64,000 bases of DNA. It comes from Verrucomicrobiota bacterium (GTDB taxonomy: Bacteria; Verrucomicrobiota; Verrucomicrobiia; Verrucomicrobiales; Verrucomicrobiaceae). Below, in pieces: positions 33,972-42,560 of the stretch. Position 1 is the stretch's first letter. Each line of letters starts with the position of its first letter. Location: contig JAFLEI010000027.1 of the NCBI GenBank assembly GCA_017301975.1, positions 41,142-105,141 on the forward strand, read 5' to 3'. The position numbers and the translations under genes were made by a program. Under the pieces are notes generated by a model that worked only from the letters and a program-made list of their open reading frames with translations, did not search any database and was not told the origin of the DNA.

Positions 33972-36900
33972 TCAATGAGGGACTGGAAGGGCGGCGGCGG
34001 GAATTTCTGCGGCGGGAGCGGCGGTCTTTTTCTTGTGACCCATCATCACCAGCACATAAAACACCGGTGTGAAGAACAGGCCCAGGAAGGTCACCCCGAT
34101 CATCCCGGCAAACACCGCCGTGCCCATGGCGCGGCGCATTTCAGCACCCGCACCCGTGGAAACAACGAGCGGATACACCCCCGCGATGAAGGCGATGGAC
34201 GTCATCAAAATCGGACGCAGACGCAGGCGGCAGGCTTCGATGGCCGCATCGAAGGCGCTCAGCCCGTGGTCAAACCGCTCCTTCGCAAATTCGACGATGA
34301 GGATGGCGTTTTTGCACGCCAGGCCGATCAGCACGATGAAGCCGATCTGGGTGAAGATGTTGTTGTCACCATGGGTGATCATCACGCCGGCCAGGGCAAA
34401 CAAAAGGCAAAGCGGCACGATCAAGATGATGGCCAGCGGCAGGCGCAGGCTCTCATACTGCGCCGCCAGGACCATGAACACCAGCAGGATGCAGAGCGGA
34501 TAAACAAACACCGCCGTATTGCCGGCAATGATCTTCTGGTAGACAAGCTCGGTCCACTGGAACTCAAAGCCCGGTGGCAGCGATTTCGCGAGTTCGGCGA
34601 TCACTTCCTCCCCCTGCCCCGAACTGAGCGGCGGGGCGGCGGCGCCATTGAGATCTGCCGCGAGGTAGCCGTTATAATGCGTCACGCGATCCGGGCCAAA
34701 GCTTTCACTCACTTTGATCAGCGATCCCACGGGCACCATCTCACCCGCCAGATTGCGCGTTTTCAGACGCGTGATGTCTTTGACGTCATCGCGGAACTGC
34801 GGCTCAGCCTGCGCCACCACCTGGTAGGTGCGGCCAAAGCGATTGAAGTCATTCACGTAGAGGCTGCCCAGATTGATCTGCAACGTCTCAAACAGATTCG
34901 CCAGCGGCACGCCCTGCATCTTGGCTTTCTCGCGGTCCACGTCGGCCTCCAGCTGCGGCACATTCACCGTGTAGCCGGAGTAAACCTGCATGAGCTTCCC
35001 GCTGCCATAAGCCGCGCCAATAAGTCCCTGCGTGGCCTGATACAGGGCTGCGTAACCCTGATCCCCACGGTCCTGGACCATCAGCTTGAAGCCACCCGTG
35101 GTGCCGATGCCGTTCACAGGCGGCGGCGAGAGCACCAGCACCATGGCGTCCTGAATCGCCATGAACTTGCCGTTCAACGCACCCGCGATGGCATCCCCCG
35201 AAAGCTCGGGCGTCTTGCGGTCTTCAAAGTCATCCAGGCCCACGAAAACGATGCCGCTGTTCGGACTGATGCTGAAGCCATGGATCGACAAACCTGGGAA
35301 AGCGATCGCGTCCTTCACACCCGGATGGCTCAGGGCGATCTCCGACATTTTGCGCATCACGTCTTCCGTGCGATCCAACGATGCACCATCCGGCAACTGC
35401 GCAAAGCCGACGAGGTACTGCTTGTCCTGCCCGGGCACGAAACCCGTCGGCACCATGTCAAAGCCCTTCCACGTCGCCCACACCAGGCCGCAGTAAATGA
35501 CGACCGCGACAAAGCTGAAACGGATGATGCGTTTCACGATGCCCACATAGGCATTCGACGACCACTCAAAGAAGCGGTTGAACGGGCGGAAGAACCAGCC
35601 CAGCATCGCGTCAATGAGGCGGGAAAGGATGTCCTTCTTTGCGTGATGGTCCTTCAGCAGCAGCGCCGAAAGCGCAGGACTGAGCGTGAGCGAATTGATG
35701 GCCGAGATGACCGTCGAGATGGCGATGGTCACGGCGAACTGCTTGTAGAACTGGCCGCTGAGCCCGCTGATGAACGCCGTGGGAATGAAGACCGCGCACA
35801 GCACCAGCGCCGTGGCGACAATCGGCCCCGTCACTTCCGTCATCGCCTGCTTGGTGGCTTCCACAGGATTCAATCCGTTGCGGATGTTTCGCTCGACGTT
35901 TTCCACCACCACGATGGCGTCATCCACCACGATGCCGATCGCTAGAACGAGACCAAAGAGGGAGAGGTTGTTGATCGAGAAACCCAGCAGATGCATCACG
36001 GCAAAGGTGCCGACCAAGGACACCGGCACCGCTGCCAGCGGGATGATCGAAGCGCGCCACGTTTGCAGGAACACGACCACCACAAGGACGACGAGCAGCA
36101 GCGCTTCAATGAGCGTGTGAATGACGGCGTCGATGGACTTGTCCACGAACACCGTCGGGTCATAGGCGATGGCGTAGTCCATGCCTTCGGGAAACTTCGT
36201 CTTCAGCTCCGCCATCTTTGAGCGCACGGCTTTGGACAGCTCCAGGGCATTGGCGCCCGGCAGCTGAAACACCGGCACACCGACGGCGCGCTTGTTGTTC
36301 AGCAAACTGCGCAGCGCATACTCGCTGGATCCCATTTCGAGACGCGCCACGTCCTTGAGACGCAGCTTCTCGCCATGCTCGCCGATTTTGACAATGATGT
36401 TCTCAAACTCCTGCTCGCTCAGCAAACGGCCTTTGGCGTTCACCGTCAGCTCAAAGGCGACATTGTTCTTCACCGGCTGCTGGCCGATGGCCCCCGCAGC
36501 GACCTGCACGTTCTGCTCGCGGATGGCATTCACGATGTCCGAGGAGGTCAGTCCACGCGCAGCGGCCTTGTCGGGATCGATCCACACACGCATCGCATAT
36601 TCACCACCGCCAAAGAGCTGCACCTGGCCGACGCCGGGCAGGCGGGCGAGCTCGTCCTTCACATTGAGCGTGGCGTAGTTGCGCAGATAAAGCCGGTCGT
36701 AGCGGTCATTGGGTGAAAGCAGATGCACCACCATTGTGAGATTGGGGGAGGACTTCACCGTGGTGACCCCAAAGCGCCGCACTTCCTCAGGCAGCTTTGG
36801 CAGCACCTGTGACACACGGTTCTGCACCTGCACCTGCGCGAGGTCGATGTCGATGCCCAGCTTGAACGTGACGGTGAGCGTCATCACGCCGTTCGCCGTG

Positions 36901-37151
36901 CTCTGCGACGACATGTACAGCATGTTTTCGATGCCGTTGATCGTCTGCTCCAGCGGCGAGGCCACCGTCTCAGCGATTGTCTTGGGATTCGCTCCCGGAT
37001 AAGTTGCCGTCACGATGACAGTCGGCGGCGCGACTTCCGGGTACTCGGAGATCGGCAGTTGAAAGAGTGAGATGGCACCGAGGATGAAGATCAGCAGTGA
37101 CAGCACGCCCGCAAAAATGGGGCGCGTGATGAAGAAACGGGAAAAATTCAT
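33972..37151 (-). CDS. RND multidrug efflux pump, AcrB/HAE1 family
   Basis: This 1059-residue inner-membrane proton-driven exporter has the AcrB layout. The first segment is FFITRPIFAGVLSLLIFILG, followed by the large periplasmic porter loop. Segments 2-6 include the proton-relay Asp pair in GIVVDDAIVVVENVERN. A second porter loop follows, and the relay Lys is in GLACKNAILIVEFAKE near the end. Length is typical. It works with the adaptor encoded upstream and the outer-membrane channel encoded downstream. Substrates are probably hydrophobic toxic compounds, but this is not visible from sequence. Confidence 0.94.
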   Translation of the reverse strand: MNFSRFFITRPIFAGVLSLLIFILGAISLFQLPISEYPEVAPPTVIVTATYPGANPKTIAETVASPLEQTINGIENMLYMSSQSTANGVMTLTVTFKLGIDIDLAQVQVQNRVSQVLPKLPEEVRRFGVTTVKSSPNLTMVVHLLSPNDRYDRLYLRNYATLNVKDELARLPGVGQVQLFGGGEYAMRVWIDPDKAAARGLTSSDIVNAIREQNVQVAAGAIGQQPVKNNVAFELTVNAKGRLLSEQEFENIIVKIGEHGEKLRLKDVARLEMGSSEYALRSLLNNKRAVGVPVFQLPGANALELSKAVRSKMAELKTKFPEGMDYAIAYDPTVFVDKSIDAVIHTLIEALLLVVLVVVVFLQTWRASIIPLAAVPVSLVGTFAVMHLLGFSINNLSLFGLVLAIGIVVDDAIVVVENVERNIRNGLNPVEATKQAMTEVTGPIVATALVLCAVFIPTAFISGLSGQFYKQFAVTIAISTVISAINSLTLSPALSALLLKDHHAKKDILSRLIDAMLGWFFRPFNRFFEWSSNAYVGIVKRIIRFSFVAVVIYCGLVWATWKGFDMVPTGFVPGQDKQYLVGFAQLPDGASLDRTEDVMRKMSEIALSHPGVKDAIAFPGLSIHGFSISPNSGIVFVGLDDFEDRKTPELSGDAIAGALNGKFMAIQDAMVLVLSPPPVNGIGTTGGFKLMVQDRGDQGYAALYQATQGLIGAAYGSGKLMQVYSGYTVNVPQLEADVDREKAKMQGVPLANLFETLQINLGSLYVNDFNRFGRTYQVVAQAEPQFRDDVKDITRLKTRNLAGEMVPVGSLIKVSESFGPDRVTHYNGYLAADLNGAAAPPLSSGQGEEVIAELAKSLPPGFEFQWTELVYQKIIAGNTAVFVYPLCILLVFMVLAAQYESLRLPLAIILIVPLCLLFALAGVMITHGDNNIFTQIGFIVLIGLACKNAILIVEFAKERFDHGLSAFDAAIEACRLRLRPILMTSIAFIAGVYPLVVSTGAGAEMRRAMGTAVFAGMIGVTFLGLFFTPVFYVLVMMGHKKKTAAPAAEIPAAALPVPH

Positions 37152-37182
37152 GGCAGCGTATGAGGGGTTGTGCGCGTGGCCA

Positions 37183-38343
37183 TTACTTGGCCGCCGTTTC
37201 CTTGGCTGGTGCCGGAGCAGGAGCCGATGGCGCGACTGGCATGCCCGGCTGCGGCAGTCTGGCCATGCCGTTCACGATGATCTTGTCGCCAAAAGCGAGG
37301 CCGCTGCGGATGATGCGCTTGCCATCAATGGTCGGGCCGATCACCACCGCTTTGTAAACCGAGATCGGCGGTGTCTTCGTTTCATCAATGCCCAGCACAA
37401 ACTTGTTCGCCTGATCGGTGAGGATGCTCTTTTCATCCACCAGCAGCGCCTTGTACTTGCCGGTCATGGGGATGCGGATGCGGGCAAAGAGACCCGGAGT
37501 AAGCATGCCGTCGGCATTCGAGAATTCAGCCCGCAGCACCATGCTGCCCGTGCTGGCATCCAGACGGTTGTCGAAGGATTCGACATGCCCCTTGTGTGAA
37601 AAGTCCTCCTCGTTTGAAAGCTGGAGCTCCACCGGCATGCGGCCGTCACCATTGGTAAAGGTCTTCTTGTCGCGCTGCATCGCCTGGATCTTGAGAAGGC
37701 TGTTCTCATCAATGTCTGAGTACACATACACGGGGTCCACGGTCACGATGGTCGTGAGCAGCGTGGTCCCCGCAGTGACGAAATTGCCGGTGGTCGTGAT
37801 CGCACGGCTGATGCGCCCGCTGATCGGTGCCTTGACCGAGCTGTGTTCGAACTCGATTTCCGCGCTGTGCTGCGCCGCCTTGGCGGCTTCCAGCCCGGCC
37901 TTCGCCTGCAGGTTCATCGACTCACGCGCCTCCGCCTGCTCCGGGGCGATGGCTTTCGCCGCGAGCAGCGTCTGCACACGATCAAACTCACGCTTCATCG
38001 CCATGGCATTCGCCTCGGCCCGCGCCACCTCGGCCCCTGTGGAGCGCAGCCGGGTCTCAAACGGGCGCTGGTCGATGGTGAACAGCACATCCCCCTTCTT
38101 GACCAAGGCCCCGGCCTGGAAATGAACTTCGGTGATGTAGCCGGACACGCGGGGCTTCAGCTCCACCGTCTCCACCGGCTCGACGCGCCCCGTGAACTCC
38201 TCCCACTCGACGAGTTCTTTCTGCTCAACCGGTGCGAGCGTCACCGGAGCCGGAGGCATCTGACCGCCGCCGTGGCCGCCCGCAGGCGGTTTGCCACAGG
38301 CGGCGAGGAGCAGGACGAATGGGAGGAAGGTTTGGAGTTTCAC
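37183..38343 (-). CDS. RND periplasmic adaptor (AcrA-type) lipoprotein
   Basis: This membrane-fusion protein of 386 residues starts with GTG. Its lipoprotein signal is LLLAACGK, with Cys16 to be lipidated. The lipoyl halves flank an alpha-hairpin: VSGYITEVHFQAGALVKKGDVLFTIDQRPF, the helices around residues 95-150, then VKAPISGRISRAITTTGNFV. A beta-barrel and membrane-proximal domain end in a Pro/Ala-rich tail. It bridges the RND pump and the outer-membrane channel. The gene lies 31 bp upstream of the pump gene and 68 bp after tetR. Confidence 0.93.
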   Translation of the reverse strand: MKLQTFLPFVLLLAACGKPPAGGHGGGQMPPAPVTLAPVEQKELVEWEEFTGRVEPVETVELKPRVSGYITEVHFQAGALVKKGDVLFTIDQRPFETRLRSTGAEVARAEANAMAMKREFDRVQTLLAAKAIAPEQAEARESMNLQAKAGLEAAKAAQHSAEIEFEHSSVKAPISGRISRAITTTGNFVTAGTTLLTTIVTVDPVYVYSDIDENSLLKIQAMQRDKKTFTNGDGRMPVELQLSNEEDFSHKGHVESFDNRLDASTGSMVLRAEFSNADGMLTPGLFARIRIPMTGKYKALLVDEKSILTDQANKFVLGIDETKTPPISVYKAVVIGPTIDGKRIIRSGLAFGDKIIVNGMARLPQPGMPVAPSAPAPAPAKETAAK

Positions 38344-38411
38344 GAGGCGCGTTGGTTTTGGGGTGGGAAGTTGACCAGTTGGTTAATTTGAAAGCAAAAA
38401 ATAGGCGCACA

Positions 38412-39008
38412 TCAGCCTTTGACGCCGAGAATGATCTTGGCCCCGGACTCAAACTCATCCAGGCGACCCAGGTCATTCCACATCCGGGCGTGGAGCAGCA
38501 GCCCCTCGCTGTAGGCAAACACAATCCGTGCCAGAGCCATCGCATCATGCGTGACAATGCTGCCCTGAGCCTGCGCGTCGCGGATGGCGCTCTCGTAGTA
38601 GCGGATGAACTGGCTCAGGATTTCCTGCAGTTTGTCCCGCAACTTCTCGTCCACCGTGCTGACCTCCGCCCCCAGGGAATGGATGGGGCAGCCCAGCACC
38701 CGCCCATGCTTTTCAAACAGTTCCTCCTGCTCCTGGCGGAAATTGCGGAAGCAGTTCAGAATGCGCTCCACCGGGGGCACCACGGGGGAAAAGATCTGGT
38801 CCAGTTCCTTGCGGTGCTCGGTCCAGCCGTGATCGATCGCCGCGAGGGCCAACTCAGTTTTGGACTCAAAGAAGTGGTAAAAGCTGCCCTTCTTCACCCC
38901 TGCCCTTTCGCAAATGTGATCCACCGAGGTGCTGCCATAGCTGCCTGCCCAGATCAGTTCGATCATGGCATCAATTAAGCGGTCTTTAGCAGTAGAAGTG
39001 CGGCCCAT
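38412..39008 (-). CDS. TetR-family regulator of the efflux operon
   Basis: This 198-residue one-component repressor has an amino-terminal helix-turn-helix (DRLIDAMIELIWAGSYGSTSVDHICERAGVKKGSFYHFF, about residues 9-47). A variable ligand-binding carboxyl domain follows. It is the first gene of the tetR-MFP-RND-OMF cluster on the same strand. It most likely represses that cluster and itself until a pump substrate binds. A candidate operator lies at 39042-39060. Confidence 0.9.
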   Translation of the reverse strand: MGRTSTAKDRLIDAMIELIWAGSYGSTSVDHICERAGVKKGSFYHFFESKTELALAAIDHGWTEHRKELDQIFSPVVPPVERILNCFRNFRQEQEELFEKHGRVLGCPIHSLGAEVSTVDEKLRDKLQEILSQFIRYYESAIRDAQAQGSIVTHDAMALARIVFAYSEGLLLHARMWNDLGRLDEFESGAKIILGVKG

Positions 39009-39041
39009 GGAGATTTCGGTAAAAGTAGCGGAGCTTTAAAA

Positions 39042-39060
39042 TAGACTAGACGGTCAGTCA
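39042..39060. promoter_or_regulatory. Candidate TetR operator
   Basis: TAGACTAGACGGTCAGTCA lies between tetR and the divergent sigma-54 activator gene. It contains GACGGTC flanked by GACT and AGTC half-sites, similar in character to TAGAC/GGTC-type sites of LmrA/YxaF-like TetR proteins. The symmetry is imperfect, so this is tentative. Confidence 0.4.
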
Positions 39061-39126
39061 ACAATTATTCCGCCTCCACGATTGCTCCCCGGGCCTTCCC
39101 TTCCATAGTGTGCCATTCCTTCACTC

Positions 39127-40599
39127 ATGACCGACCAAGCCACAGTTCTGATCGTCGATGACGAAAAGCACACTCGCGACGGCCTGCGCCTTTCGCTGGA
39201 GGATGACTTCGACTGCTACGTGGCCTCCAACGCCGCCGAGGCGATGGAATACCTCCGCAATGACCACATCGACGTCATGCTCACCGACCTCCGCCTCGGC
39301 GAGGACGATGGCATGAAATTGCTGGATGCCGCCCTGGCCCTACCCAAACCGCCCGTCTGCATCATGATGACGGCCTACGGCAGCGTGGACACCGCCGTGG
39401 AGGCCATGCGCCGGGGCGCCTACCACTTCGTCACCAAGCCGCTGAACCTGGATGAGGTGGAAATCCTCATCAAGCGCGCCCTGCGCAGCCGTTCGCTGGA
39501 GCATGAAAACGTCGCGCTGAAACAGCAGGTGGAGCGCAAATTCTCCATCGAAGGCATCCTCGGTCAGGCCGAGGTGATGAAGCCGATCATCGACACGATC
39601 CAGCAGGTGGCCCCTTCCCGCGCTACCGTGTTGATCGAAGGCGAGAGCGGCACCGGCAAGGAGCTCGTGGCCCGCGCCATTCACAATCTCAGCGGCCGCC
39701 CCAAGGCGAACATCGTCTCTGTACACTGCGCAGCGCTTTCTCCGCAGATCCTCGAAAGCGAACTCTTCGGCCACGAGAAAGGCGCGTTCACCGGTGCTCA
39801 GGAACGCCGCATCGGCCGCTTTGAGCAGGCGAATGGCGGCACCCTCTTCCTGGATGAAATCGGTGAGATCGACGCCAGCACTCAGGTAAAGCTCCTGCGC
39901 GCCCTTGGCGAGCAGACCATCGAACGCGTCGGCAGCAGCAAACCCATCTCCATCGACGTCCGCGTCATCGCCGCCACGAACCGAGATCTCGCCAAAATGG
40001 TGGAGGAAGGCAAATTCCGCGAGGATCTCTACTGGCGCCTGCGCGTCGTCACCATCCAGCTCCCGCCTCTGCGCGCCCGCAAGAGCGACATCTCCGTGCT
40101 GGCAGATCACTTCCTCAAAGAACTCGCCAAGGCCAATGGCAAGACCTACAAGCCGCTCGGCGAAGACGCCCTGCCGGCCATGATGAATTACGACTGGCCC
40201 GGCAACATCCGCGAGCTGCGCGCCGCCATCGAGCACGGCGTGGTCATGAGCAACAGCAACCGCGTCATGCTCAAGCACCTGCCCTCCTACCTGCTCAATC
40301 CGCATGGTCTGGGCATCGGCCTGCGCGCGCCGTCGTTGATCGCCTCAAAGGATGCCGCCAATGCCACGGCGGGTGCCGCCGCCGATCCCACGCTCAAGCC
40401 GAAGAGCGATCTCGACATCACCGAGGCCGAGCACCAGCTCATCCTCACCGCCCTGCAGCGCAGCGGCAACAACCGCACCGTGGCCGCCGAAATGCTCGGC
40501 ATGAGCCGCCGCACCCTCCAGCGCAAGCTCAAGGACCTGAACATGGTGCGCACGCACCGCCGCCGCGTCACCTCGCCGGCTCAGACGTCCGACTCGTAA
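39127..40599 (+). CDS. NtrC-family sigma-54-dependent response regulator
   Basis: This 490-residue protein has three parts. The receiver domain (residues 5-120) has phospho-acceptor Asp54 in MLTDLRLG and Lys104 in VTKPLNL. The AAA+ sigma-54 activator domain has Walker A GESGTGKE (172-179), the sigma-54 contact loop GAFTGA (219-224) and Walker B TLFLDEIGE. A Fis-type helix-turn-helix lies near 440-478 (NRTVAAEMLGMSRRTLQRKL). It activates sigma-54 promoters when phosphorylated. No histidine kinase is adjacent. Its 3' end overlaps the convergent queC gene by 19 bp. Confidence 0.93.
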   Translation: MTDQATVLIVDDEKHTRDGLRLSLEDDFDCYVASNAAEAMEYLRNDHIDVMLTDLRLGEDDGMKLLDAALALPKPPVCIMMTAYGSVDTAVEAMRRGAYHFVTKPLNLDEVEILIKRALRSRSLEHENVALKQQVERKFSIEGILGQAEVMKPIIDTIQQVAPSRATVLIEGESGTGKELVARAIHNLSGRPKANIVSVHCAALSPQILESELFGHEKGAFTGAQERRIGRFEQANGGTLFLDEIGEIDASTQVKLLRALGEQTIERVGSSKPISIDVRVIAATNRDLAKMVEEGKFREDLYWRLRVVTIQLPPLRARKSDISVLADHFLKELAKANGKTYKPLGEDALPAMMNYDWPGNIRELRAAIEHGVVMSNSNRVMLKHLPSYLLNPHGLGIGLRAPSLIASKDAANATAGAAADPTLKPKSDLDITEAEHQLILTALQRSGNNRTVAAEMLGMSRRTLQRKLKDLNMVRTHRRRVTSPAQTSDS

Positions 40600-41243
40600 A
40601 CTGTCGGGTCGTGAAGGCCGGCGAGCACAAACGCCTCGATACGCTCCACACACGTGCCGCACTTTCCACAGTGCAAATCTCCGCCCTTGTAGCAGGACCA
40701 CGTTTTGCCGTAGTCCACTCCAAGTTCCGCGCCGATTTTGGCGATGCCCGCTTTGTCGCGATGAATAAAGGGACGCATCAGCTCGATGTGGGCGTAGGTT
40801 CCCTCACGCATCGCCGCCGCCATGCCCTGCATGAAGTCTTCGCGACAGTCAGGATAGATCATGTGGTCCCCCGCGTGCGCGGCAATGACGAGGGCCTCGG
40901 CACCGCAGCTTTCCGCCAGACCGCAGGCGATGGACAGCATGATGCCGTTGCGAAACGGCACCACGGTCTTCTTCATGTTTTCGTCCGCATAGTGCCCCTC
41001 GGGAATCGTGCCGCCGGATTTCAGCAGGTCGGAGGCAAAATGCTGGTTCATGAACCCGAGGTCAATGATGTCGTGCTTTACACCCATCTGGGCACAATGC
41101 CATGCAGCCAGCGGAATCTCGCGGTGGTTGTGCTTGGCGCCGTAGTCAAAACTCACCGCACCGACCACCTCATTCTCATGCCGCGCCCAGTACAGGGCCG
41201 TCACCGAGTCCATCCCACCGGAGAGCAGCACGACCGTTTTCAT
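40581..41243 (-). CDS. queC: 7-cyano-7-deazaguanine synthase
   Basis: QueC converts 7-carboxy-7-deazaguanine to preQ0 using ATP and ammonia in queuosine synthesis. The 220-residue protein has the PP-loop LSGGMDSVTAL (residues 7-17), the VPFRNGIMLSIA segment, and a zinc site of four Cys in SCYKGGDLHCGKCGTCVER. Its ATG overlaps the queF stop (ATGA), so the last two steps leading to preQ1 are coupled. The stop lies inside the end of the convergent response-regulator gene. Confidence 0.95.
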   Translation of the reverse strand: MKTVVLLSGGMDSVTALYWARHENEVVGAVSFDYGAKHNHREIPLAAWHCAQMGVKHDIIDLGFMNQHFASDLLKSGGTIPEGHYADENMKKTVVPFRNGIMLSIACGLAESCGAEALVIAAHAGDHMIYPDCREDFMQGMAAAMREGTYAHIELMRPFIHRDKAGIAKIGAELGVDYGKTWSCYKGGDLHCGKCGTCVERIEAFVLAGLHDPTVYESDV

Positions 41244-41671
41244 TCCGGCAGCCTCAGGGTTTCTTCCAGATCTGGATACCGAGCCTCACAGGTGAGCTGA
41301 ATGCCACCCCGTGCGCCAAATTTCCCCCGCACCACCACCTGCTTCGGCGCACACGCTTTCACGATGTCGTCCAGCACGCGGTTCACGATCGCCTCATTGA
41401 AGGACGCGTGATTGCGATACGAGGCCAGATAGAACTTCAGCGACTTCGTTTCCACGCAGGTCGCATCCGGGATGTAGAGAATTTCAAGGTGCGCCGAGTC
41501 CGGCTGCCCGGTCACGGGACAGATGGAGCTGAATTCCGGGGCGCTGAGGTGAATGCGGTAGTTCCGCCCGGGCGTGCGGTTGGGAAACGTCTCCAGCACC
41601 GCCACATCAGGCGAGGCTGGCAGGCGGTTTTCAGAACGTCCGAGCAATGTGAGGTCTTTTTCCTGACTCAT
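41240..41671 (-). CDS. queF: NADPH-dependent 7-cyano-7-deazaguanine reductase
   Basis: QueF reduces preQ0 to preQ1 in the queuosine pathway. This is the short (unimodular, type I) form of 143 residues from ATG 41671. The catalytic Cys51 and Asp58 are in SSICPVTGQPDSAH. The signature VETKSLKFYLASYRNH and the late VVRGKFGARGGIQLTCEAR are also present. An in-frame ATG at 41707 would add 12 residues without family match. It is coupled to queC downstream. queD and queE are not in the window. Confidence 0.95.
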   Translation of the reverse strand: MSQEKDLTLLGRSENRLPASPDVAVLETFPNRTPGRNYRIHLSAPEFSSICPVTGQPDSAHLEILYIPDATCVETKSLKFYLASYRNHASFNEAIVNRVLDDIVKACAPKQVVVRGKFGARGGIQLTCEARYPDLEETLRLPE

Positions 41672-41774
41672 GTCCCCGCAGAATGCGGGAGAGCGCGGAG
41701 AATGCAATCGGGATGAACATCAGATCCAGATTGAGCGATAGTTTTCCAAATGCGGGAACGTTTCTAAATTCAGA

Positions 41775-42560
41775 ATGCTCAAAGAAGCCGCCATCCCGCT
41801 CACTGACGACACGCTCGCGCCCGGCACGGAGCGCACGCTCGCCATCCTCGAACTCCTCGGCCGCCACCGCGCCGGACTCAGTCTCACCGAGATCGCCCGG
41901 GAGCTGGATCTGCCGGTCAATTCCGTCTTCCGCATCACCGGCACGCTTCACAGCCGCGGCTACCTCCAGCGCCGGGAGGACGACAAGCGCTTCGTCCTCA
42001 CCAACAAGCTCTTCGACCTCTCCCGCCCGGTGGTGCGTGAGAAAAGCCTCGTGGTCTGCGCCTTGGAATCCCTCAAGTGGCTGCGCGATGAAACCGGCGA
42101 GACCACGCAAATACTCGCCAGCGTGAACCACAAGATGACCGTGCTGGAGCAGTGCATCTCCTCGCAGCCGATCAAGGTCAGCAGCACCGTCGGCCTGCAG
42201 GTGCCCATGTACTCCTGCGCACCGGGCAAGGCGGTGCTCGCTTATCTGCCACCCGCAGAGCTGGAGAAATTCTTCGCCGCCGTGCAGCTCAAACAGTTCA
42301 CGCCCACCACGCTCGCCACCCAAGAGTCGCTCGAAACCGACCTGGCGAAAACGCGCAAGCGAGGCTTTGCCACCGACATCGCCGAGGGACTCGAAGGCAT
42401 CCACTGTGTCGCCGCAGCCATCTTGGACGAATACCACTACCCCGTTGCCGCCATCACGGTCATGTCCCCTTCCTTCCGCCTGAAACGCGACCAGTTCGAC
42501 AAGGCCGGCAAGCTCTGCCTCGAAGCCGCAGCAGCCATCACCCGGAGGCTCCTGGCATGA
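41775..42560 (+). CDS. IclR-family transcriptional regulator
   Basis: This 261-residue regulator has an amino-terminal winged helix (ERTLAILELLGRHRAGLSLTEIARELDLPVNSVFRITGTL, about residues 18-57). A carboxyl effector domain follows (YSCAPGKAVLAYLPPAELE, later GFATDIAEGLEGIHCVAAAI). IclR proteins usually control catabolic genes on binding a small carboxylate or sugar derivative. Its stop overlaps the ATG of the PSCyt/DUF1549 gene (ATGA). Being first in the operon, it probably regulates it. Confidence 0.92.
   Translation: MLKEAAIPLTDDTLAPGTERTLAILELLGRHRAGLSLTEIARELDLPVNSVFRITGTLHSRGYLQRREDDKRFVLTNKLFDLSRPVVREKSLVVCALESLKWLRDETGETTQILASVNHKMTVLEQCISSQPIKVSSTVGLQVPMYSCAPGKAVLAYLPPAELEKFFAAVQLKQFTPTTLATQESLETDLAKTRKRGFATDIAEGLEGIHCVAAAILDEYHYPVAAITVMSPSFRLKRDQFDKAGKLCLEAAAAITRRLLA

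Noticed and set aside
33975..35945. 656-codon plus-strand open frame opposite the RND pump gene
   Set aside because: It is a His/Arg/Asp-rich shadow; the minus-strand AcrB homologue has all functional residues.
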